This document shows positions 17,152-25,253 of a DNA stretch of 64,000 nucleotides, one piece after another. Position 1 is the stretch's first letter; each line of letters opens with the position of its first letter. Source of the DNA: Pelagicoccus mobilis. Its GTDB lineage: Bacteria > Verrucomicrobiota > Verrucomicrobiia > Opitutales > Opitutaceae. The stretch lies in contig NZ_JAENIL010000028.1 in assembly GCF_016595505.1 (NCBI RefSeq), positions 1 through 64,000 of the forward strand. The letters are read 5' to 3'. A program made the position numbers and the translations under genes. The notes beneath the pieces were generated by a model. The model did not search any database and was not told the origin of the DNA. It saw only the letters and a program-made list of their open reading frames with translations.

Positions 17152-18354
17152 GTGAAATCAAAACGAATCCCCACCACTGCCTTTCGCATAGCGACCGTAC
17201 TAGGCTTGAGCGCCTATTCCGCCCTTTCCGCCAAACCACTCGACTTCTCCAGCGTCACCGCGGCCGACGACGTTCAATGGTGGTGGGCTGTCACCGTAGC
17301 GGACGTCACCAACGATGGCATCCAAGACATCGTCTATATAAATAACAACGCCCAAGGAGGACATCTCGGCTACAGAATTGGCCAAACCACCCCCGGACTT
17401 TGGGAAAAGGTGATCGTCGCAGAAACGCCCCCCACCGGCGGCGAGTTCGCTTCAGGAGATCTCGAGACGGGCGACTTCGATGGAGATGGAGATATCGACC
17501 TCATCGGAGTCAAGCACACGGGCGAATGGGACGACGCCAAGGAGACCGCTGAAATCTTCTGGTACGAAAACCCATCCTGGACCCCGCGCCCGATCGGCGA
17601 CTGCCTCGGAGCGGTCAAAGACCTCAGCACCGGCGACTTCAACAACGACGGCCTACTCGACCTCGCGGTCCTCAACTTCAACAATAGCCAACTCCGCGTG
17701 TATCAGCAGAATCAAGACAAGTCATTTTCCATCGTCTACGATACCAAGCAACGAGGGCTACACGAAGGAATGGACGTCGGAGACATCGACGGAGACGGCT
17801 ATCCAGACATCGCCGCCAACGGCTACGCGTTCTTCAGCCCCGGTAAAAGCAGAAAAGGCTGGAGCGTAGAACTAATCGACGAACGCTGGGTCAACCAAGA
17901 CGGCGACTGGTCACAAAACGCGACCAAAAACGTATGCGTCGATATCGATGGAGACGGTCTCGACGAAGTCTTCATCTCGCACTCAGAGCGCAGCGGGTAT
18001 CCAATCGCCTGGTACGATAGAAACGAGAAGGGATCCTGGACGATCAACACCGTACTGAACGAACTCTCCTCCTGCCATACCTTACAAGTCTACGACATGG
18101 ACCTCGATGGAGACCTAGACGTAGTTGCCGGCATAAACAAAGACCGAGCCTGGAATCTCAAGCTACGGGAGTTTCCAGTACTCGTCATGCTGAACGACGG
18201 ATCCGGAAAAAAGTGGGAGAAGAATGTGATCACAGAAGGCGGCATCTACAACGGGCGTGTCGCAGACTTCGAAGGAGACGGCGACTTTGATCTCTTTCGC
18301 CTCAACGGTCACGAAGCCAAGTCCATCGAAGTACTCGTCAATCAGGTAAAATGA
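17152..18354 (+). CDS. Secreted FG-GAP/VCBS repeat protein (first of operon)
   Basis: A 400-residue exported protein with a signal peptide ending near ALSAK. The mature part is an FG-GAP/VCBS beta-propeller: calcium-binding loops of the DxDxDGxxD type recur (GDFDGDGDIDLIG, GDFNNDGLLDLAV, GDIDGDGYPDIAA, VDIDGDGLDEVFI, YDMDLDGDLDVVA, ADFEGDGDFDLFR), roughly six or seven blades. Such proteins bind ligands or polysaccharide and are typical of glycan-utilisation loci. The stop codon overlaps the next start in ATGA, so it is translationally coupled to the next FG-GAP protein. Gene expression is probably under the LacI-type palindrome upstream. Confidence 0.88.
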   Translation: MKSKRIPTTAFRIATVLGLSAYSALSAKPLDFSSVTAADDVQWWWAVTVADVTNDGIQDIVYINNNAQGGHLGYRIGQTTPGLWEKVIVAETPPTGGEFASGDLETGDFDGDGDIDLIGVKHTGEWDDAKETAEIFWYENPSWTPRPIGDCLGAVKDLSTGDFNNDGLLDLAVLNFNNSQLRVYQQNQDKSFSIVYDTKQRGLHEGMDVGDIDGDGYPDIAANGYAFFSPGKSRKGWSVELIDERWVNQDGDWSQNATKNVCVDIDGDGLDEVFISHSERSGYPIAWYDRNEKGSWTINTVLNELSSCHTLQVYDMDLDGDLDVVAGINKDRAWNLKLREFPVLVMLNDGSGKKWEKNVITEGGIYNGRVADFEGDGDFDLFRLNGHEAKSIEVLVNQVK

Positions 18355-19517
18355 AAAAGCTGATCCTCCCTGCCCTCGCCATTTCCACCCTCAGCGCTTC
18401 CGCCGCTGGAGACGCCCCACTCCCTATCGACCAATGGACCTACATCCAGATCGATAACAAAAAAGCCATGTGGGGCGACTTCGCCAAACCGAATTGGCTA
18501 CGCTACTTCGGCCTAGACATGGGCGACATCGACCAAGACGGAGACGCTGACATCATCACCGGCCGCAACGTCTACCTAAATCCAGGCGACGACATGAGCT
18601 CCCAATGGAGAAAGCTCGATCTTGGGAAAAACGTCGACGCCATGCTTTTCTATCAAGAAAACGATCAGTCACCACCCCGCCTTATCGCCGAAGCCCTGCC
18701 AGATGTGTGGGAATTCGAATACAAAAAAGGCAGCTTCAAATCTCGCGTCATCGGACAAATCCCAGCCACAGGACACCACAATGGGCAGGGATATCGCGTC
18801 GCCGACATCACAGGAAACGGCACCAACGAAATCCTCCTCGCCAGCTTAGGCGGCATATTCATGCTGGAGCTCGGTCCCGACGGGATGACCACCAGCAAAG
18901 CGATCGGAAAAGACGCGAGCGACGAAGGCTTCGCAGTTGGCGATATCGACGGCGACGGAGACCTGGATCTCGCGAGCGGTTTCCGAGTCGAAGGAAAAGA
19001 CCCGGAAAATCCGCTCGTCGTTGTTTGGTTCGAAAACCCGGGCTCTTCTTCCGAAAATTGGACCAAGCATGAAGTTGGTTTAACCACCCACGCCGTCGAC
19101 CGCGTGGAGATAGGCGATTTGAACGGAGACGGAAAGGCAGATATTGCGGTAGCCGAAGAACGCTACCCGGGGCTAGAACCAGACGCATCCCTCTGGGTAT
19201 TCCTACAGGGAGAGAAGAGATGGGACCGCAAAAAGATCGTTACCCAATACAGTATGAACAATCTCGATACTGCCGATATGGACAACGACGGCGACTTGGA
19301 CCTAATCACCTGCGAACACAAAGGCTCAAAATTGGAGCTGCAAATTTGGGAAAACGACGGTTCGGCTAACTTCACCAAAACCCTCGTCGATCAAGGCAAG
19401 GAAAGCCACCTCGGCGCCCAAACAGCGGACATGGATGGGGACGGCGATCTCGACATAGTCAGCATCGGCTGGGATCAACACAAGTTCGTCCACCTCTGGA
19501 GAAACGACGCAAAGTGA
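18351..19517 (+). CDS. Secreted FG-GAP/VCBS repeat protein (second of operon)
   Basis: A 388-residue exported protein with a signal peptide ending near SASAA. It repeats the calcium-loop pattern of its neighbour (GDIDQDGDADIIT, ADITGNGTNEILL, GDIDGDGDLDLAS, GDLNGDGKADIAV, ADMDNDGDLDLIT, ADMDGDGDLDIVS) and so forms a similar propeller. It starts in the ATGA overlap with the first gene and ends in a GTGA overlap with the third, meaning that the three proteins are made in fixed proportion. The pair are diverged paralogues and may form one complex or bind different parts of the same substrate. Confidence 0.88.
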   Translation: MKKLILPALAISTLSASAAGDAPLPIDQWTYIQIDNKKAMWGDFAKPNWLRYFGLDMGDIDQDGDADIITGRNVYLNPGDDMSSQWRKLDLGKNVDAMLFYQENDQSPPRLIAEALPDVWEFEYKKGSFKSRVIGQIPATGHHNGQGYRVADITGNGTNEILLASLGGIFMLELGPDGMTTSKAIGKDASDEGFAVGDIDGDGDLDLASGFRVEGKDPENPLVVVWFENPGSSSENWTKHEVGLTTHAVDRVEIGDLNGDGKADIAVAEERYPGLEPDASLWVFLQGEKRWDRKKIVTQYSMNNLDTADMDNDGDLDLITCEHKGSKLELQIWENDGSANFTKTLVDQGKESHLGAQTADMDGDGDLDIVSIGWDQHKFVHLWRNDAK

Positions 19518-20377
19518 AACGCGCCCTCATCGCTCTCGCATCTCTTTTCCCAATAGTGGCAAGCGCTGAGGTCAGCATCGGCAAAGCCGAACATCTCGGC
19601 CGCCTCCACTACAAGATCACAACCGAAACCGCCACCTATCTCTACGATCCCGTAGCCGGAGGATTCTCCAGCATCTTCGACCCCACAGGCCAAGATTGGA
19701 TAGCTTACGGAGACCCTGCACAAGCTGACTACCCGGCCGGAGCCGCCTACGCATTTCGTGGATTGCCAAACATGGTACACGGAGGCGAGGACAGCGGAAC
19801 CGGTCACCCAGGGTTCAAAAAGTGTCGAAGCGCCATCGTATCAGACAACAGAATACAGTCGTTTTCCACAAGCGGCGTCTGGCAGTGGTCATGGCATTTC
19901 TTCGATACGCATGCTGAACTCGTTATCGAAAAAGCGGCAGAAGACCGAGCCTACTGGTTTCTCTACGAAGGTCCAGCAGGAGGGAAGTGGGACCCCGACA
20001 AGACCTACTGGGGTAGCAACCAAGGCGGCCCAAAAAAGGAACAACACGACTTCTACAACAACGACAAACGCTTCGACCACTTCGACTGGTTCTACTTCGG
20101 AACCGACTTCTCCGACTACACCTTTTGGATGGCTCAAGTGGAATCAGACAACCAGATCGATCTCTTCTCCCTACTCGGCAACGAACCCAGCGGCGTCAAC
20201 GCTCCCGATGGCATGGTCGTAGCGGGCTTTGGTCGCGGTCCAGGAACCGCCTCCCTGCTGAAAGGCCCAAAGCGATTTCTCATCGGCATGCGCCCCGGGC
20301 CAATCAAACAAAGGCCCGATCACCAAAACATCGTCCGCGAGATAGAAGCGCTTCGCAAAGAAAACGCTTCCGAATAG
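19514..20377 (+). CDS. Secreted protein of unknown function, third gene of FG-GAP operon
   Basis: A 287-residue exported protein starting with GTG at 19514 inside the GTGA overlap with the preceding stop codon. The signal peptide ends near VASAE. The mature protein is rich in aromatic residues and beta structure (YLYDPVAGGFSSIF, WQWSWHFFDTHAELVIEK, HFDWFYFGTDFSDYTFW), which suggests a large beta-sandwich of the galactose-mutarotase or lectin kind able to stack against sugar rings. I cannot assign a family. Because it is coupled to two FG-GAP proteins it is probably the partner or the effector of the set. Confidence 0.75.
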   Translation: MKRALIALASLFPIVASAEVSIGKAEHLGRLHYKITTETATYLYDPVAGGFSSIFDPTGQDWIAYGDPAQADYPAGAAYAFRGLPNMVHGGEDSGTGHPGFKKCRSAIVSDNRIQSFSTSGVWQWSWHFFDTHAELVIEKAAEDRAYWFLYEGPAGGKWDPDKTYWGSNQGGPKKEQHDFYNNDKRFDHFDWFYFGTDFSDYTFWMAQVESDNQIDLFSLLGNEPSGVNAPDGMVVAGFGRGPGTASLLKGPKRFLIGMRPGPIKQRPDHQNIVREIEALRKENASE

Positions 20378-20385
20378 AGATCACA

Positions 20386-21594
20386 TCACTTCCTGTCTTT
20401 CCGTAGCTGCAGGAACCCCACCGCTCCAGCCAACACGGTCAACGGCACGCAAGTCGCGATCAAAACGTTCCAACCAAACCGATAGAGAAACCACCCCGCA
20501 GACAAAGCGGCGATCGCCTGACACCCAAAAACCGTGAAGTCGTTGGCAGCCTGAGCCTTGAACCTCTCGTCGCCTTCGTAGGCTCGCGGCAGCAAAGCCG
20601 TGCCACTTGCGAAAAGGAAATTCCACCCGACGCCCAAAAGCACCAGGGCCCACCAGAAGTGCACGAACTCCTGACCCCGCGTAGCGACCAGGCTCACCAA
20701 CGCATAAGCGGCCGCGCCCGCAATAATCAGCTTCGCCGGACCAATCCTCTTCAGCAGCCAGCCCACGAACAAGCTCGGAAGGAACATCGCTATGATATGG
20801 CTCTGGATGACACGCTTCGTATCGCCCAAGCTAAAGCCGCACACTTCGTGCATGGTAATCGGCGTCGCGGTCATAATAAAACTCATCACCGCGTAGCTCA
20901 GAGCGGCGGCCCCCATCGCCAACAGAAACCCCGAGGAAAACACGATTTCGCGAAGCGGCCTCGCCGAAGTTTCTGACTCCAGCTTCACAGGGCTCGCCGG
21001 TTTAAAAAACGAAAAGACCACCACCGCCAGGGCGACAACACATCCCAGCAGCACAAACGATCCGGCAAAGCCATGCTCCGACTCGATCAGATCCTTGCCC
21101 AACGCCCCGATCTCCGGGCCAAGGTAGGCAGACACCAAACCGCCCGTCATGAACGCAGAAAGAGCGGGCCCGTAATTCGCCGGATCCTTCACGCTCTCTA
21201 AGGCCGCAAAACGGAACTGCTGCCCGAATGCGGTGGAAATGCCCATGCAAAAACAGGCGGCCAACAATAAATAGAAGTCGCTGCTCATCGCCGCCTGGTA
21301 CCCCAAAGCGCAACAGCCGAAAGCAAAGCAGAACCCCACATAGCCCCCAAGCTTCCGCCCCAGCCGCTTCATCACCATCGCCACCGGAATCGTAGCGCTC
21401 GCCGTGCCCACCACCACCAAAGCCACCGGCAGCGTGACCAGCGACTCGTCCGGAGCAAGGTCCGCCGCCAACAGACTGCTCACCAAGATCAGCATCGGCA
21501 CCGCGCTCATCGCCAGCGCCTGGCTGGCCGCCAGTAGCCAAACGTTCGCCGGAATTGCCTTGAGTCTGTTTCGCACCATGCCCCAACGCGACAC
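20386..21594 (-). CDS. MFS transporter
   Basis: A 402-residue membrane protein with about 12 hydrophobic segments and a short basic C-terminus (LQLRKDRK), which is a major facilitator superfamily layout. The loop between TM2 and TM3 has MKRLGRKLGGYVGF, a form of the MFS motif A, and the second half repeats it in GWLLKRIGPAKL. The substrate cannot be read. The start may be Met6 (21579). It converges with the FG-GAP operon (8-nt gap), so transport of a product of that operon is possible but unproven. A 12-bp imperfect palindrome lies about 80 nt upstream of its start. Confidence 0.85.
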   Translation of the reverse strand: MSRWGMVRNRLKAIPANVWLLAASQALAMSAVPMLILVSSLLAADLAPDESLVTLPVALVVVGTASATIPVAMVMKRLGRKLGGYVGFCFAFGCCALGYQAAMSSDFYLLLAACFCMGISTAFGQQFRFAALESVKDPANYGPALSAFMTGGLVSAYLGPEIGALGKDLIESEHGFAGSFVLLGCVVALAVVVFSFFKPASPVKLESETSARPLREIVFSSGFLLAMGAAALSYAVMSFIMTATPITMHEVCGFSLGDTKRVIQSHIIAMFLPSLFVGWLLKRIGPAKLIIAGAAAYALVSLVATRGQEFVHFWWALVLLGVGWNFLFASGTALLPRAYEGDERFKAQAANDFTVFGCQAIAALSAGWFLYRFGWNVLIATCVPLTVLAGAVGFLQLRKDRK

Positions 21595-21768
21595 AGATCA
21601 CCCCGACTGCACAGGGTCAACCTCAATGACCTCGGGACCTCACGTAGGGCCCAAATGCTCAAAACACCAACATGGGTACATACCCGTACTCGAAAAGTGA
21701 CCGCCGTTCACTCCGCCTCAACGCCCTGAAATGGCCCATCGGTAATCCTACACAGCTTCACAATTTAT

Positions 21769-21774
21769 TATAAT
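21769..21774 (+). promoter_or_regulatory. Possible minus-10 element for the che operon
   Basis: TATAAT at 21769-21774 matches the sigma-70 minus-10 consensus. No good minus-35 hexamer is found 16-18 nt upstream, so this is a weak call. Confidence 0.25.
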
Positions 21775-21891
21775 CATGTCTCTATTTCCCTGAAAGCTAC
21801 GGTCATCACCCCCCGAAAAAACCGTCTCTTCCCTAGAAGAACAGAGGGTTTCTCAACGTTCGGGACCCTAGTCCTTTCAGATTCACCCTCC

Positions 21892-21905
21892 TTCCCGGCC
21901 GGGAA
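21892..21905. promoter_or_regulatory. Perfect 14-bp palindrome upstream of che operon
   Basis: TTCCCGGCCGGGAA is fully self-complementary and has no loop, which suits a dimeric DNA-binding protein better than an RNA hairpin. It is 161 nt before the first che gene. Confidence 0.45.
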
Positions 21906-22066
21906 AACGCATGAGTTCACCCCTCCTGTAAAAGATAGGTAAGGGAGACCATTTTTTGTGAAAACTCCCTAAAGGGACGCCCCTGCAATTCCGTACCAAG
22001 TATCTACTTAGATTCGGCGCGTTCTCGAGCCAACCCCTTTACGAAACCAAGAACCAATCAAAGTAC

Positions 22067-22435
22067 ATGAGCAAAACGATCATCACCGTAGACGACGCAC
22101 AAACCATGCGGAAAATGATCCGCTTCACCCTCCAACCTACCGGCCACGAGATCATCGAGGCCGCCGACGGAGCCGAAGCATTTAACACCCTCAAAAACAA
22201 GCCGGTCGATCTCATCATCACCGACGTAAACATGCCGAACATGGACGGCATCGAGCTCACCCGGAAGCTACGCGGCACTCCCTTGCACGCACGCACCCCC
22301 ATCGTGTTGCTCACAACCGAGTCTTCCCCCGAGAAGAAAAACCAAGGCCGAGCCGCAGGCGCTACCGGATGGATCGTGAAGCCATTCAACCAGCAACAGC
22401 TCCTCGCCATCGTCTCCAAAGTCCTCCCCAACTGA
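22067..22435 (+). CDS. cheY: CheY-type response regulator
   Basis: A 122-residue single receiver domain. The acid pair is Asp9-Asp10 (TVDDAQ), the phosphorylation site is Asp53 (ITDVNMPNMDG), the switch Thr is in LLTTES (83-84) and Lys105 lies in VKPFN. It receives phosphate from the CheA encoded next and would bind the flagellar motor or an alternative output. It is the first gene of the chemotaxis operon; cheA starts 11 nt after its stop. It shares the receiver core, but not the details, with the second cheY at 27369, so the two may have different speeds or outputs. Confidence 0.93.
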   Translation: MSKTIITVDDAQTMRKMIRFTLQPTGHEIIEAADGAEAFNTLKNKPVDLIITDVNMPNMDGIELTRKLRGTPLHARTPIVLLTTESSPEKKNQGRAAGATGWIVKPFNQQQLLAIVSKVLPN

Positions 22436-22446
22436 CCCCTCCCTCG

Positions 22447-24729
22447 ATGTCCAACTCATTTTCCAACGACGATCTTCAGACGGAGCTCATTAAAGACTTC
22501 ATCATCGAAAGCGTCGAAGGGCTCGATCTCTACGATCAAAAGATACTCGACTTCGAAAACGAAGCCGATCTCGGAACCATGAATGTCATCTTCCGAGTCA
22601 TCCATACCATCAAAGGCACCGCCGGCTGCCTCGCCCTACCCAAGATCGAATCCGTTTCCCACGCAGGAGAAAACCTCCTGAGCATGATCCGAGAAGGCGA
22701 GATCACTCCCAACAAGAGCATGATCACCACCCTTCTCTCACTCTCCGACGCCCTGCGCGAGAGTATCCAAATTCTCGAACAGACAGGCCGCGAAGGCGAT
22801 CAGGATTTCTCCGACCTGCTCGCCCAGCTCGACGCCCACCAAAAAGGCGAAGCCCTCCCAACTCCCGAGCCGGAGCCAGAAGAGCAAGCCTACGGACTTT
22901 TCGAAGACGAAGAAGAGACACCCGCTGAACAAGCAGACGAAGCGTGGGGGCTCTTTGGTGACGAGGAGGAAGAAACGACTCCTCAAGCCGAAACCGAAAG
23001 CAAAGAGCCCGCTACGGCTCAGCTGCCAGCGAATACCGGCACCAGCCTGGCCGAGAGCTCCATCCGCATCGGCGTCACCCAGCTGGACAAAGTGATGAAC
23101 ATCGTGGGCGAACTCGTTCTCGCTCGAAACCAGATCGTTCTCAACACCACCAACTTCGACGAAGCGGCTCTTCTAAAAGCCTCCCAACGTCTCAACATCA
23201 TCACTACAGAGCTGCAAGAAAACGTCATGAAGACGCGTATGCAGCCAATCGGAAACGTCTGGGCCAAATTTCCACGCGTCGTGCGCGACGTCTCAAACGA
23301 GCTGGGTAAAGAAGTCCGCCTCATCATGGACGGACAAGACACAGAGCTCGACCGGACTGTAATCGAAGCCATCAAGGACCCGCTCACCCACATCGTGCGT
23401 AACTCCATCGATCACGGCATCGAGTCTCCCGAGCAACGCCTCGCCTCTCACAAGCCAGCCGAAGGTCTTCTCTCCCTGCGAGCTTACCACGAAGGCGGAC
23501 AGATCATCATCGAGATCATGGACGACGGCGCCGGCATCAACGTCGAACGCGTCAAAGACAAAGCAGTATCCCGCGGCCTCATCACCAGCGCCCACGCTGC
23601 GAATCTCACCGAAAAGGAAGCCATCAACCTAGTCTTCCAGCCCGGGTTCTCCACCGCCGAAAAAGTATCCAACGTTTCAGGACGAGGAGTCGGCATGGAT
23701 GTCGTCCGCACCAACATCGAAAAATCAGGCGGCACCGTAGACCTCTCCTCCGAAGCCGGCCAGGGCACCACCGTCAAGATCAAGATCCCGCTCACCTTGG
23801 CGATCATTCCAGCCCTCACCGTGACGACTTCAGGCGACCGCTACGCGATTCCGCAAGTCAGCCTTCTCGAGCTCGTTCGCCTCGAAGGAGAAGCTGCCCA
23901 CTCCGGCATCGAAGAGCTCTACGGCAGCCCGATCTACCGTCTCCGAGGCAAGCTTCTCCCCATAATCTTCCTCAACGAGCAACTACGAACCGAAGCCCTT
24001 GCCGATGAAGCGGACGACGAAGACAAAGTCGTCAACATCGTCGTCCTGCAAGCGGACGGACGCCAGTTCGGACTCGTGGTCGACGAAATCAACGACACCG
24101 AAGAAATCGTGGTCAAACCGCTCAGCAAGCAGCTCAAAGGCATCCCTTGCTTCGCCGGAGCCACCATCATGGGCGACGGCAAGGTAGCCCTCATCCTCGA
24201 TGTCATGGGTATCGCCCAGCACTCACGCGTCGTATCCGAAAACGCTGACAGAACGATATCTTCCCAGGAAGAAACAGAAACAGTCCAGCGCGAAGATACC
24301 GAAACACTCCTCCTCTTCTCCATCGGATCCGACAACCGTATCGCCATCCCACTCAACCAGGCAGCTCGCCTCGAAGAGTTCGAGGTCGATACCGTGGAAC
24401 ATTCAGGACGCCACCAGGTGGTTCAGTACCGCGGCGAAATTCTCCCGCTGATTGAAATCGCCGACTACGTCCCAACCTCTCAGCCTCAGGCCGACAAAAC
24501 AAGCCGCGAGAAGCTACAGGTCATCGTCTACTCCACCCACACAGGCACCTACGGCCTCATCGTCGATCAAATCCAAGACATCGTCGAACAAGCCATCTCA
24601 GCCCGTCGTGAATCCCGTTGCGAGACGCTCGCCGGATCCATCGTCCTGCAAGGACACGTTACCGACCTCCTTGATGCCGAAGCCATCATCGAGCGCTACG
24701 AATCCGGAGCCATCCCGCAAACCGTCTAA
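22447..24729 (+). CDS. cheA: Chemotaxis histidine kinase CheA with two CheW-like domains
   Basis: A 760-residue kinase starting at MSNSFSNDDL (22447). Domains in order: HPt with phosphorylated His53 in IHTIKGTAG; an acidic linker (about 140-200) with no clear P2 CheY-binding domain; the P3 dimerisation helices (SIRIGVTQLDKVMNIVGELV); a HATPase domain with N-box VRNSIDHGIE, G1 MDDGAGIN and G2 SGRGVGMDV; then not one but two tandem CheW-like domains (from about residue 450, and from TETLLLFSIGSDNRIAIPL to the end). The extra CheW domain could let one kinase contact more receptor or CheW sites in the array. The linker contains a near-repeat of AYGLFEDEEE and AWGLFGDEEE. Confidence 0.95.
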   Translation: MSNSFSNDDLQTELIKDFIIESVEGLDLYDQKILDFENEADLGTMNVIFRVIHTIKGTAGCLALPKIESVSHAGENLLSMIREGEITPNKSMITTLLSLSDALRESIQILEQTGREGDQDFSDLLAQLDAHQKGEALPTPEPEPEEQAYGLFEDEEETPAEQADEAWGLFGDEEEETTPQAETESKEPATAQLPANTGTSLAESSIRIGVTQLDKVMNIVGELVLARNQIVLNTTNFDEAALLKASQRLNIITTELQENVMKTRMQPIGNVWAKFPRVVRDVSNELGKEVRLIMDGQDTELDRTVIEAIKDPLTHIVRNSIDHGIESPEQRLASHKPAEGLLSLRAYHEGGQIIIEIMDDGAGINVERVKDKAVSRGLITSAHAANLTEKEAINLVFQPGFSTAEKVSNVSGRGVGMDVVRTNIEKSGGTVDLSSEAGQGTTVKIKIPLTLAIIPALTVTTSGDRYAIPQVSLLELVRLEGEAAHSGIEELYGSPIYRLRGKLLPIIFLNEQLRTEALADEADDEDKVVNIVVLQADGRQFGLVVDEINDTEEIVVKPLSKQLKGIPCFAGATIMGDGKVALILDVMGIAQHSRVVSENADRTISSQEETETVQREDTETLLLFSIGSDNRIAIPLNQAARLEEFEVDTVEHSGRHQVVQYRGEILPLIEIADYVPTSQPQADKTSREKLQVIVYSTHTGTYGLIVDQIQDIVEQAISARRESRCETLAGSIVLQGHVTDLLDAEAIIERYESGAIPQTV

Positions 24730-24748
24730 CTCGAGCCCTAGCGAAACA

Positions 24749-25207
24749 ATGAAGCAATTCTGCACATTCTACCTGGGAGACCTGATGCTGGGCGTAGACG
24801 TCCTCGAAGTTCAGGAAGTCATCCTCTACCAGGATATGACCCAAGTCCCCCTTGCACACGACTCAATCAAAGGGCTCATCAACCTACGAGGCCAGATCGT
24901 CACCGCGATCGACCTCCGCGAGCGATTGAACCTCCCTCCCTCCACATCGGAAGAGGAGCAAAAGAACATCGTCATCCAATCCGGAGAAGAAGCCGTCAGC
25001 CTTCTGGTGGATGAGATCGGCGATGTCATCGAACCTTCGGAAGACGATTTCGAGGATCCTCCCGAAACCATCCCCGAAGCAGCCAAGGAGATGATCGAAG
25101 GCGTCTACAAACTCGATAAACGCCTCCTGCTCGTTCTCAACTCCGAACGCACAATCAATATCACCAGCGACACTTCCTCTAACTGGCTCCAAACAGCCGC
25201 ATCCTAA
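24749..25207 (+). CDS. cheW: CheW coupling protein
   Basis: A 152-residue CheW domain. The start at 24749 (MKQFCTFYLGDLMLGVDV) follows the cheA stop by 19 nt; the longer frame overlapping cheA is a shadow. CheW features are VLEVQEVI, IKGLINLRGQIVTAIDLRERL with the conserved Arg that contacts receptors and CheA, and SLLVDEIGDVIE. It links receptors such as the downstream triple-PAS MCP to CheA. The N-terminal strand CTFYLGDLMLGV and the DLRERLNL segment are typical of a full-length protein. Confidence 0.94.
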   Translation: MKQFCTFYLGDLMLGVDVLEVQEVILYQDMTQVPLAHDSIKGLINLRGQIVTAIDLRERLNLPPSTSEEEQKNIVIQSGEEAVSLLVDEIGDVIEPSEDDFEDPPETIPEAAKEMIEGVYKLDKRLLLVLNSERTINITSDTSSNWLQTAAS

Positions 25208-25253
25208 ATCTGAATACTTCAACTCTACTAAACCAATTCGACCCGCTTAGAAA

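Larger units (their letters stand above)
21595..22066. other. Long intergenic region before the chemotaxis operon
   Basis: 472 nt without a gene. It contains GGGTA-CA-TACCC at 21674-21685 (80 nt upstream of the MFS gene), a good minus-10-like TATAAT at 21769-21774 on the plus strand, the perfect palindrome at 21892-21905, and an AGGGAG/CTCCCT stem at 21942-21970. If transcription starts near 21780, the che mRNA has a leader of nearly 290 nt, long enough for regulation. I recognise no known riboswitch. Confidence 0.5.

Noticed and set aside
21655-21672. GTAGGGCCC as a REP-like head
   Set aside because: No paired stem follows, so the family pattern is not met.
21674-21685. GGGTACATACCC as a strong operator
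   Set aside because: Arms are only 5 bp; kept as part of the intergenic description but not as a separate site.
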